Shown: positions 1 to 6,374 of the stretch, piece after piece
Layout: every line of letters starts with the position of its first letter
How positions within the stretch are numbered: the stretch's first letter is position 1
Assembly (NCBI GenBank): GCA_021810735.1
Contig: JAJZIF010000070.1
Coordinates: 1-12,016, forward strand
From: Acidobacteriota bacterium
GTDB lineage: Bacteria; Acidobacteriota; Terriglobia; Terriglobales; Acidobacteriaceae
DNA: 12,016 bases
Direction of reading: 5' to 3'
The notes under the pieces: generated by a model
Seen by the model: the letters and a program-made list of their open reading frames with translations, nothing else
What the model was told of the DNA's origin: nothing
The model's database searches: none
Translations under genes and position numbers: made by a program

Positions 1-774
1 GAACCACCAGATAGGATCGGTGAGCGCGCGGCCGAGGACAATGCCCCAGAGATTGCGATTTTTTGCCAGGCGTCGCCATCGCGCAAGGCCGCGATCGGTC
101 GATGCAGGCTCCGCATCGCGGCCGGCCTGAATAAGAGCAACTTCTTCCGCACCGACGCGAGGATGACTGTCGAGCGGATGATAGACGCGCAGCCACACGG
201 CCAGCCAGACAAACCCGAGCAGTCCAGACGCCGCAAATGCCCACCGCCAGCCGAACGCCAACGCGATGAGAGGAATGGTCAAGGCCGCGAGCGCTCCGCC
301 GACGCTGGAGCCGCTGTCGAAGATCGCGACGGCGAGGCTTCGTTCCTCGCGGGGAAACCATTCGGCGACAACTTTGCTGGCACCCGGCCAATTAAACCCC
401 TCGCCGATTCCCAGCATGAATCGAAAAAAGGCAAAGCCGAAGACGGAGCTGGCCAGGCCGGTGAGGATATTCATCACCGACCACCAGATCGCCGCTGCAG
501 CCAGACCGACACGGCTGCCAACCGCATCGAGAACGATGCCGCCAACCAGCCAGGTGATAGCGTAGGAGATTTGAAATGACCCGATAATTTTCGCGAGGTC
601 GGTGTGGGTCAAATGATATTGCGCCGTAATCATCGGCGACAACACGGAGAAACTTTGACGACTGATGTAGTTGGTGACGGTGGAAAAGAAAAGGGTCCAG
701 ACAATCCACCAACGCATTTTGCCCGCACGTCCAGATAGCTTGGGCAGCAAAGCACTGGACTGCGCGTTATCCAA
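1..774 (-). CDS. MFS transporter, ACS/ExuT-like (3' part beyond window edge)
   Basis: This is the N-terminal half of a major facilitator superfamily permease of the anion:cation symporter type (hexuronate/organic anion transporters), an inner-membrane uptake protein. About 258 codons are visible and the frame is open to base 1. From the Met codon at 717-715 the protein begins MRWWIVWTLFFSTVTNYISR, the first membrane segment. The loop 2-3 signature GGIVLDAVGSRVG lies about 59-71 residues from that Met. The stretch GIGEGFNWPGASKVVAEWF and the following FDSGSSVGGALA are typical of the ExuT-like family. The first-helix motif usually NYxDR reads NYISR here. I prefer the TTG start at 774-772 because AGGTGA sits a few bases upstream; the ATG at 717 has no clear ribosome binding site. 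The gene follows the amidohydrolase on the same strand, with a nested inverted repeat between them. The substrate cannot be told; organic acid or sugar acid is inference. Confidence 0.85.
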   Translation of the reverse strand, partial: MDNAQSSALLPKLSGRAGKMRWWIVWTLFFSTVTNYISRQSFSVLSPMITAQYHLTHTDLAKIIGSFQISYAITWLVGGIVLDAVGSRVGLAAAAIWWSVMNILTGLASSVFGFAFFRFMLGIGEGFNWPGASKVVAEWFPREERSLAVAIFDSGSSVGGALAALTIPLIALAFGWRWAFAASGLLGFVWLAVWLRVYHPLDSHPRVGAEEVALIQAGRDAEPASTDRGLARWRRLAKNRNLWGIVLGRALTDPIWWF

Positions 775-775
775 T

Positions 776-781
776 CTTCAC
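776..781 (-). promoter_or_regulatory. Ribosome binding site supporting TTG start of MFS gene
   Basis: On the minus strand the bases read AGGTGA AGA TTG. This puts a Shine-Dalgarno-like hexamer just before the TTG at 774-772. It immediately follows the outer arm of the 789-904 inverted repeat, so folding of that repeat could affect access to it (inference). Confidence 0.4.
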
Positions 782-788
782 CTCGTCT

Positions 789-904
789 AGAGCAATCACA
801 CAGTTCCCGTAATGTGGTGGGATCAATTCACATGCAGCCGTTCCTTGATAGAACGGCTGCACGAAGATCAATTTCCCGGCTGACACCAACTGTGTGATTG
901 CTCT
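789..904. repeat. Nested inverted repeat: 17-bp terminal arms enclosing an 11-bp hairpin
   Basis: The outer arms are perfect 17-bp inverted repeats: AGAGCAATCACACAGTT at 789-805 and its reverse complement at 888-904. Inside is a perfect 11-bp stem, TGCAGCCGTTC (833-843) with GAACGGCTGCA (851-861), around a 7-base loop. The inner hairpin is also flanked by direct 8-bp repeats GATCAATT (821-828, 866-873). The structure fills the gap between the amidohydrolase stop (914) and the MFS ribosome binding site. The bases just outside the arms do not match each other, so no target-site duplication is visible. It could be a small non-autonomous element, an mRNA processing structure or attenuator between two co-transcribed genes, or a regulator site. 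Confidence 0.7.
833..861 (-). terminator. Hairpin after amidohydrolase gene, terminator-like but without a T-tract
   Basis: An 11-bp perfect stem with loop CTTGATA lies about 50 bases after the amidohydrolase stop. Neither side is followed by a run of T, so intrinsic termination would be weak. An mRNA-stabilising or attenuating role between the two minus-strand genes is equally possible. Confidence 0.35.
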
Positions 905-913
905 GGCTGCGGC

Positions 914-2053
914 TCAATGGGAACTGCCTAGAACACCTGGAAACCATTTGACGGCATTGTCGTGATAGAGCTTGCGGAGGATCGATTGCGGGAGAGCGAG
1001 TCCCTGCACTCGTTTGTCCCTGTAGAGGATGGTGTCGTTCGTGGCAAGATACCGCCAGTCGTCGGCGTACCGATTCTCCCACTCCTTCATGGTCTCCGGA
1101 GCATTGCTCTTCGGAAAGAGTTCGTTGTCGGTTCCATAGATCAATCGGTCCTGATACTTGGTGATGAAAGCAATGATGTCCGCGCGAGGCTGCATTTCGA
1201 CGTAGGGCATGCGGGCGGCCATGTCCACGGCAAAGTTGGGGTATTTGTCCAAATGCTGCGCCAGTTGGGTGAAATCCGCTTCCATGCTGCCTAAGTGCGC
1301 GCCCACCACGCGAAGGTTCGGATTCGCTTCCAGAATATGATCGCGCGCCACGAGAATCGCCGGTTTGGGTGGCGCGCCCTTGATCGCATACATGTAGAGC
1401 TCAGGATGCTGAGTGTAGTAATCGTAGTCGGGCGACGCGGGATTGGGAGCTTCCCAAATGGTGTTCGGGTCGGCGAGATGGGCGATCAGCGTTTTGTTAT
1501 GGGCCGCGATGTCCTTGAAAATCGGCTCAAACATAGGATTGTCCGGCATGATGTAGTTGCCCTTGGCGTCCTTGATCTCCATGCCGACGTTTTTCCAGAT
1601 TTTTACCGCGATGGCTCCTTGCGCGAAATCTCGATTGAGGCCGCGGATTGCATTCTGAGCGAAATGGGGTTGGTTGAATTGAAACGGATCGAAGGTCGTG
1701 CACAGAACCATGTATCCATCGCTGCCGCGAACAACTTTCCAGGCGTCCGCGCGCTCCTTGGACAGGTCTTTCTGCTCGGGATCGTAATCGTCCACGACCA
1801 GAATATCCACGGTGTGCAGGTTGAGCTTTTTGAGCAACGCGTAGAGCGCCGGAGCGTTCTGGAACGCGTGGGAATGGGTATCAATCGCACCGAGGGCGGT
1901 AAATTGCCCCAATTCCTGGGCCGTAAACGGACCGCTCACTGGCGCGCTGGACGCGGCTGCGGAGGGCGCGGAGGCAGGTGGCGCCGGCGGCTGTTGCCTG
2001 CTGCATCCGATTGCAGCCAATACGAGTGCCAATGAAACGGCAATTCTTCTCAC
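914..2053 (-). CDS. Lipoprotein amidohydrolase (Amidohydrolase_2 family, TIM-barrel metal hydrolase)
   Basis: The 379-residue protein is a predicted envelope-anchored metal-dependent hydrolase or decarboxylase of the amidohydrolase superfamily. Residues 1-17 form a lipoprotein signal peptide with lipobox LAAIGC (Cys17). An Ala/Pro/Ser-rich linker (about 22-42) follows, then the barrel. Candidate metal and catalytic residues are His60 and His62 (IDTHSHAF), Lys151 (IAVKIW), His192 (LIAHLAD), His253 (VVGAHLGS) and Asp309 (YGTDNE), in the order expected for PF04909. The C-terminal YHDNAVKWF matches the usual family ending (KI..xNAxxLF). The start is GTG at 2053-2051, with a strong AAGGAGG six bases upstream. 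The family is usually cytoplasmic, so the lipid anchor is notable. The MFS gene follows on the same strand, suggesting uptake of the product or a related compound (inference). The substrate is unknown; aromatic-acid decarboxylase (ACMSD-like) or lactonase activities occur in this family. Confidence 0.85.
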   Translation of the reverse strand: MRRIAVSLALVLAAIGCSRQQPPAPPASAPSAAASSAPVSGPFTAQELGQFTALGAIDTHSHAFQNAPALYALLKKLNLHTVDILVVDDYDPEQKDLSKERADAWKVVRGSDGYMVLCTTFDPFQFNQPHFAQNAIRGLNRDFAQGAIAVKIWKNVGMEIKDAKGNYIMPDNPMFEPIFKDIAAHNKTLIAHLADPNTIWEAPNPASPDYDYYTQHPELYMYAIKGAPPKPAILVARDHILEANPNLRVVGAHLGSMEADFTQLAQHLDKYPNFAVDMAARMPYVEMQPRADIIAFITKYQDRLIYGTDNELFPKSNAPETMKEWENRYADDWRYLATNDTILYRDKRVQGLALPQSILRKLYHDNAVKWFPGVLGSSH

Positions 2054-2059
2054 GCTTTG

Positions 2060-2066
2060 CCTCCTT
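2060..2066 (-). promoter_or_regulatory. Strong ribosome binding site deciding the GTG start of the amidohydrolase
   Basis: On the minus strand AAGGAGG lies six bases before the GTG at 2053-2051. That places a full lipoprotein signal peptide at the N-terminus, which supports this start. Confidence 0.7.
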
Positions 2067-2166
2067 ATGACGGGCCAGACACGTACGTAGGGGTACAGGG
2101 GAGTTTCCGTCGAAAAGCTATTTCAAGGACACCACGGTACAACCGGGCCGTCAAGAGCGGTTCGAC

Positions 2167-2189
2167 GGGCCATTCGTAAACGATGGCCC
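2167..2189. repeat. Hairpin in the divergent intergenic region
   Basis: GGGCCAT (2167-2173) pairs with ATGGCCC (2183-2189). An inner CGT/ACG pairing (2175-2177, 2180-2182) extends the stem past one bulged T. It lies in the 250-bp gap between the divergent amidohydrolase and TetR genes. The direct repeat GACGGGCCA also occurs at 2069-2077 and 2164-2172, once beside each end of the control region. It may be a regulator site or an RNA hairpin in the amidohydrolase leader. No convincing promoter for the minus-strand gene was found. Confidence 0.35.
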
Positions 2190-2252
2190 ACGGGTGCGGA
2201 TAGCAACACGGCGAGCGCCTTGGATTCCTTCACGCACTGGAGCACGCCTGAA

Positions 2253-2283
2253 TTGCGCGCTTCAGTGCGATGCCTGCTATTAT
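2253..2283 (+). promoter_or_regulatory. Weak candidate promoter of the tetR-ABC operon
   Basis: A TTGCGC at 2253-2258 and a TATTAT at 2278-2283 are separated by 19 bases, which is longer than ideal. The implied start would be near 2290, inside the palindrome just before the TetR start codon. The transcript leader would then be only about 14 bases with no ribosome binding site. Treat it as tentative. Confidence 0.3.
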
Positions 2284-2284
2284 T

Positions 2285-2304
2285 TTAACTAACCGGTTAA
2301 TCAA
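2285..2304. promoter_or_regulatory. Palindromic operator candidate for the adjacent TetR regulator
   Basis: A perfect 10-bp palindrome TAACCGGTTA (2290-2299) extends to a 20-bp imperfect palindrome (8 of 10 pairs) at 2285-2304. It abuts the TetR start codon and lies just after a -10-like TATTAT. AACCGGTT-type palindromes next to TetR genes are common operators, so autoregulation of the operon is the natural reading. No binding has been shown. Confidence 0.55.
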
Positions 2305-3062
2305 TGACATCCGCAACCACAAACCGAACGCGGCATGACCGCGCCGACCAGACACGGAAGAGAATCCTTCGCGCCGCGGTGCGGGAATTCAGCACGCATG
2401 GCCTTTCCGGGGCGCGCACCGATCGCATTGCGGAGTCGGCGAGGGTGAACAAGGCATTGCTCTACTACTACTTCAAGAGCAAGCAGGGCTTGTATGCGGC
2501 GGCGGTTGAAGAAGTGGCAGGGAGGGTGATGGAGAATGCGCTGGCGGAATTCGACCAAAAATATACCGCCGGTGAGCGCCTGCTACGATCCGCGCTGCAT
2601 CACTTCGACCGCATCCTGACGCAGCGGGAATTTCAGAGCCTGATGCAGCAGGAGATGGTTCGGTTTCAAAGCGGGAAGAGTGGATCGATCCCCGTTCTGT
2701 TCAAAACGGCCTTCATGCCGCTGATGGAAAAAATGCGCGAAGCCACGGAGGACGGGGTGCGGACGGGTGAACTGTATCCAATGGAGTGGCTTCAGGTGAT
2801 CTATTCGATGTTCGGCGCCAACGTTTTTTATTTTCTGAGCGCGCCGATGATGGAATTCGTGCTGCCCATGGAGCCACTCTCGCCGAAAGCGTTACAGATG
2901 CGGCGAAAGAGCGCGGTGCAGTTTCTGGGCGCGGCATTGTTCACGGACCGGGCGGCGGGCAGGCGGATGGCAAATCGAATTCTTCGGGCTATGCCCATGC
3001 CCAGGGCGAGGAATCTACAGAAGCGGATGGAAACTTTTCAGGTTCGGAGAAGAGCCTTATGA
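2304..3062 (+). CDS. TetR/AcrR family transcriptional regulator
   Basis: A predicted ligand-responsive repressor of the exporter operon that it heads. Residues about 17-66 form the TetR_N helix-turn-helix domain: TRKRILRAAVREFSTHG, then the recognition helix region ARVNKALLYYYFKSKQGLY. The rest, about 75-215, is a helical ligand-binding and dimerisation domain without a recognisable pocket motif. At 252 residues it is longer than the usual 190-225; the extra part is a basic C-terminal tail (about 213-252) rich in Arg. The gene has no clear ribosome binding site at ATG 2304, but a palindrome directly precedes it. The stop overlaps the next start (ATGA, 3059-3062). The arrangement resembles E. 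coli cecR(ybiH)-ybhGFSR, where a TetR protein heads a HlyD-ABC exporter operon. Orthology is not claimed. Confidence 0.9.
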   Translation: MTSATTNRTRHDRADQTRKRILRAAVREFSTHGLSGARTDRIAESARVNKALLYYYFKSKQGLYAAAVEEVAGRVMENALAEFDQKYTAGERLLRSALHHFDRILTQREFQSLMQQEMVRFQSGKSGSIPVLFKTAFMPLMEKMREATEDGVRTGELYPMEWLQVIYSMFGANVFYFLSAPMMEFVLPMEPLSPKALQMRRKSAVQFLGAALFTDRAAGRRMANRILRAMPMPRARNLQKRMETFQVRRRAL

Positions 3063-4123
3063 ACGCTCGCAACCGGATTTTTATCATACTTGGAGTGCTG
3101 TTCATCTTTTCGCTGTTTTGGTATTTTTTTACGACGAATCGGTCCGGCGATTTGCAGTTGATCGGCACGGTGGACGCAAATGAAGTGGTGGTGAGCTCGC
3201 GGATCCCGGGGCAGATAGAGACGCTTACGGTGGACGAAGGAGACGCCGTGCATGCCGGCGAACTGATCGCCACCATCCAGAGCGACGACCTGGCGGCGGC
3301 GCGCAACGCAGCCGAGGCAACGGCCGCCAGCCAGAAATATCTGTTGCAGCAGACCCGAGACACCGAGCGCCAGGTAGGAGGCAGCACCTCCAGCCAGGTA
3401 GCGAATGCGGAAGCGCAGCTGCGTGCCATGCGAGCCACTCTGATGCAGGCCCAGGCGCTGGAACAACACCAGGAAGCCGATACTTCACGCTCCGTTGCAC
3501 TGGCGGCGCAGGGAGTCGTGAGCCAGCAAACGCGGGATGAAGATGTCGCCTCCCTGCGCGCGGACCGCGCCGCTGTCAACGCGGCGAAGCAGAACGTAGC
3601 AGCCGCCGAGGCATCGCTGAAGGTGGCGAAGGCAAATACGATTCAGGCGCGGGCGCAGGCAAAGACAGTGGCGGCAACGCGCAGTCAAATGCAAAACGCG
3701 CAGGCGCTGCTGGACCAGGCGCAAGTGGAGCTGGGATATTCGCGCATCGTTTCGCCGATTGCAGGCATGGTGAACGTGCGGGCGGCACGGCAAGGCGAAG
3801 TGGTTGCGGCGGGAACGCCGATCGTGACTATCACCGACCTGACGCAAACCTGGGTCTATGCGCCGTTGCCGGAGACAGAAGCAGATTCGGTCCAGTTGGG
3901 AGACAATCTGCGCGTGGTGATGCCGAGCGGCGCGACGCTGCAGGGCAAAGTGATTGCGAAATCGGCGGAAGGAGACTTCGCGACGCAACGCGACGTGAGC
4001 CGGCGCAAGCGCGACATTGAAACAGTCCAGTTGAAGCTGCTGATCGACAATCCCGCCATGCGATATGTGCCGGGAATGCTGGCCGAAGTCTATATCCCGA
4101 AGAGCAAGCTGGTCGCGCGATGA
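3059..4123 (+). CDS. HlyD/EmrA-type periplasmic adaptor (membrane-fusion protein) of the ABC exporter
   Basis: The 354-residue adaptor links an inner-membrane ABC pump to an outer-membrane channel. A single membrane anchor lies at residues about 7-24 (IFIILGVLFIFSLFWYFF). A first biotinyl-lipoyl half follows (about 34-80: SRIPGQIETLTVDEGDAVHAG). Next comes a long Ala/Gln-rich alpha-helical hairpin (about 80-220). The second lipoyl half and beta-barrel complete it (YSRIVSPIAGMV near 226-238, then the GEVVAAGTPIVTI segment). The C-terminal PGMLAEVYI is the usual last strand of the family. The ATG at 3059 overlaps the tetR stop (ATGA) and has GGAGAAGAG about ten bases upstream. The same frame is open further upstream to 2786, but that part lies inside tetR and does not resemble the family. 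It should pair with the ATPase and permease that follow; no TolC-like gene is present in the window. Confidence 0.92.
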   Translation: MNARNRIFIILGVLFIFSLFWYFFTTNRSGDLQLIGTVDANEVVVSSRIPGQIETLTVDEGDAVHAGELIATIQSDDLAAARNAAEATAASQKYLLQQTRDTERQVGGSTSSQVANAEAQLRAMRATLMQAQALEQHQEADTSRSVALAAQGVVSQQTRDEDVASLRADRAAVNAAKQNVAAAEASLKVAKANTIQARAQAKTVAATRSQMQNAQALLDQAQVELGYSRIVSPIAGMVNVRAARQGEVVAAGTPIVTITDLTQTWVYAPLPETEADSVQLGDNLRVVMPSGATLQGKVIAKSAEGDFATQRDVSRRKRDIETVQLKLLIDNPAMRYVPGMLAEVYIPKSKLVAR

Positions 4124-5133
4124 ATGCCGGCAAGCCAGCGATGGCGATTTCTGTCGAAAACATTGTGAAGCGCTACGGAGATTTTACGGCCGTCGACAGC
4201 ATCACGTTTCATGTGGACGATGGAGAAATCTTCGGACTGCTGGGGCCGAACGGCGCCGGCAAAAGCACGCTGATCCGCATGATGACGACCTTGACTCCGG
4301 CGACCAGCGGACGGGCGGTGGTTGGCGGCCATGATGTCGCACGGGAGCCCGACGCAGTGCGGCGAACGATTGGAGTGATTCCGCAGGCGCTTACCAGCGA
4401 TATCGATCTGACGGTGGAAGAGAATCTATCGATCTACGCGAAGCTCTACGAGGTGCCGAAGGCGGAGCGGGAGCGCAACATCAACGATCTGCTGGAAGCG
4501 GTGGATCTGACGAAGTGGCGCGGGGCGCAGACCAAAACGCTTTCCGGAGGAATGCGGCGGCGGCTGGAAATTGCGCGGGGCCTGGTGCACAATCCTCGAA
4601 TTTTCTTCCTGGACGAACCCACGACCGGGCTGGATCCGGTTTCTCGCGTAGCGGTTTGGGAAATGCTGAACCATCTGAAAAATACGCGCAGCCTGACCAT
4701 CCTGCTGACGACGCATTACATGGACGAAGCCGATCGCCTGTGCGACCGCATCGCTATTGTCGATCACGGCAAGCTGGTTGCGCTCGACAGTCCCATGGCG
4801 CTGAAGGCCAGCGTTCCTGGAACCAATGTGGTGGAAGCGCAATTCGCGCAGGAATCGGCGGAGTGGCTGGCGCGACTGAAGCAATTATCCGGCGTCACTT
4901 CCGTCGAATCGCAGAGCGCTGGGATGTACAGACTGTTGACTTCCGATGGCTCTCTGACTACGACGCAACTGGTAGAGATGGCCGTCAGCAGCGGCAACAC
5001 TCTGAAGTCACTGAGCGTTCAGAACACCACGCTCGACGACGTTTTTGTTCACTTCACGGGGCGACAACTCCGCGACGAGCAGGTGAAGGCGCTCGGATTT
5101 GTGATGCCGCCACGCCCGGGGATGCAGCCATGA
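4120..5133 (+). CDS. ABC transporter ATP-binding protein, DrrA/CcmA-type
   Basis: This 337-residue cytoplasmic ATPase powers the exporter. Visible motifs are Walker [10 protein letters not shown] (42-50), Q-loop Gln89, signature LSGGM (141-145), Walker B IFFLDE (161-166), D-loop GLDP (170-173) and switch His199, so the site is intact. The C-terminal part (about 220-330), including [16 protein letters not shown], is the extension seen in DrrA/NodI-like drug and lipid exporters. The ATG at 4120 overlaps the hlyD stop (ATGA, 4120-4123). An internal ATG at 4141 (residue 8) is an alternative start and would leave a 17-base gap. The stop overlaps the permease start (5130-5133). The length is normal for DrrA-type proteins. 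Confidence 0.95.
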   Translation: MNAGKPAMAISVENIVKRYGDFTAVDSITFHVDDGEIFGLLGPNGAGKSTLIRMMTTLTPATSGRAVVGGHDVAREPDAVRRTIGVIPQALTSDIDLTVEENLSIYAKLYEVPKAERERNINDLLEAVDLTKWRGAQTKTLSGGMRRRLEIARGLVHNPRIFFLDEPTTGLDPVSRVAVWEMLNHLKNTRSLTILLTTHYMDEADRLCDRIAIVDHGKLVALDSPMALKASVPGTNVVEAQFAQESAEWLARLKQLSGVTSVESQSAGMYRLLTSDGSLTTTQLVEMAVSSGNTLKSLSVQNTTLDDVFVHFTGRQLRDEQVKALGFVMPPRPGMQP

Positions 5134-6242
5134 CACGCATGATGGCAATTGTTGAGCGGGAGATGCGGAAGTTTTTTCGTTCGCCGACGTTGATGATGGT
5201 GTCGATGATGCTGCCGCTGGTGCAGTTGGTCATCCTGGGCAACGCATTTGGCGGCAAGATTGTCGGCGCCAAGGTGGGCGTGGTCGATTACGATCACGGC
5301 TCTCAGGCGCTGAAGGTTCACGAGGCGTTCAACGCCGTTGCGGCAAATATCCGGACCTTTACCACGACCGAATACCCGAATGAACAAAAGGCGCGCGAGG
5401 ATGTGCGCACCGGAAAGCTGGACGCCGCGGTGATTATCCCACGGCAATATTCGCGACGGGTGCTGGCCGGGGATTCGCCGCAGATTGGCCTGGTGGTAGA
5501 CAACACCGACCTGACGACGAGCGGCGGTATCGAAGCGGAAATGCAATCCCTGGTGGACGCATTGAATGCTCCGGCGATTCAACCGAAGGTGGTGCAGCAG
5601 ATCGCGCTGGAGATCGTCGAACTGTACCCGTATGTCGAATACATGAAATACCTGCTGGCCGGTTCCATTTCGCTGGCCATGTATGTCGCCGTCATGATCG
5701 GCGGGGGGATGCTGTACATCGACGACAAGGCGCGGGGAGTGCATGAAGGCTATCTGGTCACTCCGATCACGAAGTTCGAATTGGTGCTGGGGTTGAACCT
5801 TGCTGGAACCATCAAGGCGGTTATGTCCGGCATCTCGCTGACTGTGATTGGCTCGTTGCTGGCAGGACTGGGTTCCATCTTTCATCCGGTGACCGACCTG
5901 CTGCTATTGCTGCTGATCGTTTCCACCTCCATCGCATTCAACGGCATGATGTTTTTGATGATGGTGCGGGTGGAAGACCCGTTGGTGCCGCGCGCCATGT
6001 TTGGAGTTTTGAATACGCTTCTGTTCTTTCCCAGCGGCGCCATCTCGCCGGTGAAGGGATTTCCGCCCTGGCTGCGCGCCATTGCCGTCGTCGATCCCTT
6101 TACCTATGCCGTACACGGCTTCAAGGCGATTCTGCTGAAAGATGGCGGCCTCGATGCGATCTGGATGGACCTGCTTTTCCTGTTTGGATTTGGAATCGCG
6201 ACCCTGCTGATTGCGACACCGCTGTTCAAACGGTCGCTCTAG
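5130..6242 (+). CDS. ABC-2 type transporter permease
   Basis: The 370-residue inner-membrane permease partners the ATPase. Layout: one membrane segment near residues 20-40, a large extracytoplasmic domain (about 45-170), then five further hydrophobic segments to the C-terminus. This is the ABC2_membrane_3 topology. The family signature lies in FFPSGAISPVKGFPPWL followed by DPFTYAVHGFK (about 297-335). The start ATG at 5130 overlaps the ATPase stop. GGGGA lies about seven bases upstream. Only one permease gene is present, whereas the comparable ybhSR system has two, so a homodimer is likely. The operon appears to end here: the next gene has its own promoter. The exported substrate is unknown; drugs, lipids or antibiotics are typical for the class. 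Confidence 0.93.
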   Translation: MTRMMAIVEREMRKFFRSPTLMMVSMMLPLVQLVILGNAFGGKIVGAKVGVVDYDHGSQALKVHEAFNAVAANIRTFTTTEYPNEQKAREDVRTGKLDAAVIIPRQYSRRVLAGDSPQIGLVVDNTDLTTSGGIEAEMQSLVDALNAPAIQPKVVQQIALEIVELYPYVEYMKYLLAGSISLAMYVAVMIGGGMLYIDDKARGVHEGYLVTPITKFELVLGLNLAGTIKAVMSGISLTVIGSLLAGLGSIFHPVTDLLLLLLIVSTSIAFNGMMFLMMVRVEDPLVPRAMFGVLNTLLFFPSGAISPVKGFPPWLRAIAVVDPFTYAVHGFKAILLKDGGLDAIWMDLLFLFGFGIATLLIATPLFKRSL

Positions 6243-6299
6243 CTGGGTGAGGCTTCGGTTGTAAGCGGGAGTGGCGGCGACACAATGGTTTGTAACTGC

Positions 6300-6328
6300 T
6301 TGAACGGGCACCCGGTGACTCCTATATA
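6300..6328 (+). promoter_or_regulatory. Sigma-70-like promoter of the sigma-54 activator gene
   Basis: TTGAAC (6300-6305) and TATATA (6323-6328) are separated by 17 bases. A TATACT at 6325-6330 is an overlapping alternative -10. The implied start is near 6335, about 40 bases before the ATG at 6375. The 132-bp gap after the permease shows no strong terminator. Confidence 0.5.
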
Positions 6329-6374
6329 CTCGGCGTACCGGCAACGGAGCGCATAGAACAGGTTGTGGACACAC

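Noticed and set aside
163..579. Plus-strand frames opposite the MFS transporter
   Set aside because: The minus strand here encodes clear ExuT-like transporter sequence in a different frame, so these are shadows.
786..907. Target-site duplication around the 789-904 inverted repeat
   Set aside because: The three bases outside each arm (TCT and GGC) do not match, so insertion by a duplicating transposase is not shown.
1295..2035. Plus-strand open frame (246 codons) opposite the amidohydrolase
   Set aside because: It is antisense to a convincing lipoprotein enzyme, with no domain and no ribosome binding site.
2786..3058. Upstream extension of the HlyD reading frame
   Set aside because: The extension lies inside tetR in another frame and lacks family similarity. 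The ATG at 3059 gives the expected N-terminal membrane anchor and the ATGA overlap.
4515..5129. Upstream extension of the permease frame inside the ATPase gene
   Set aside because: The residues are low-complexity Arg/Ala-rich shadow. The true start is the ATGA overlap at 5130.
5049..5885. Minus-strand open frame (278 codons) opposite the ABC permease
   Set aside because: His/Arg-rich antisense shadow of a well-supported membrane protein.
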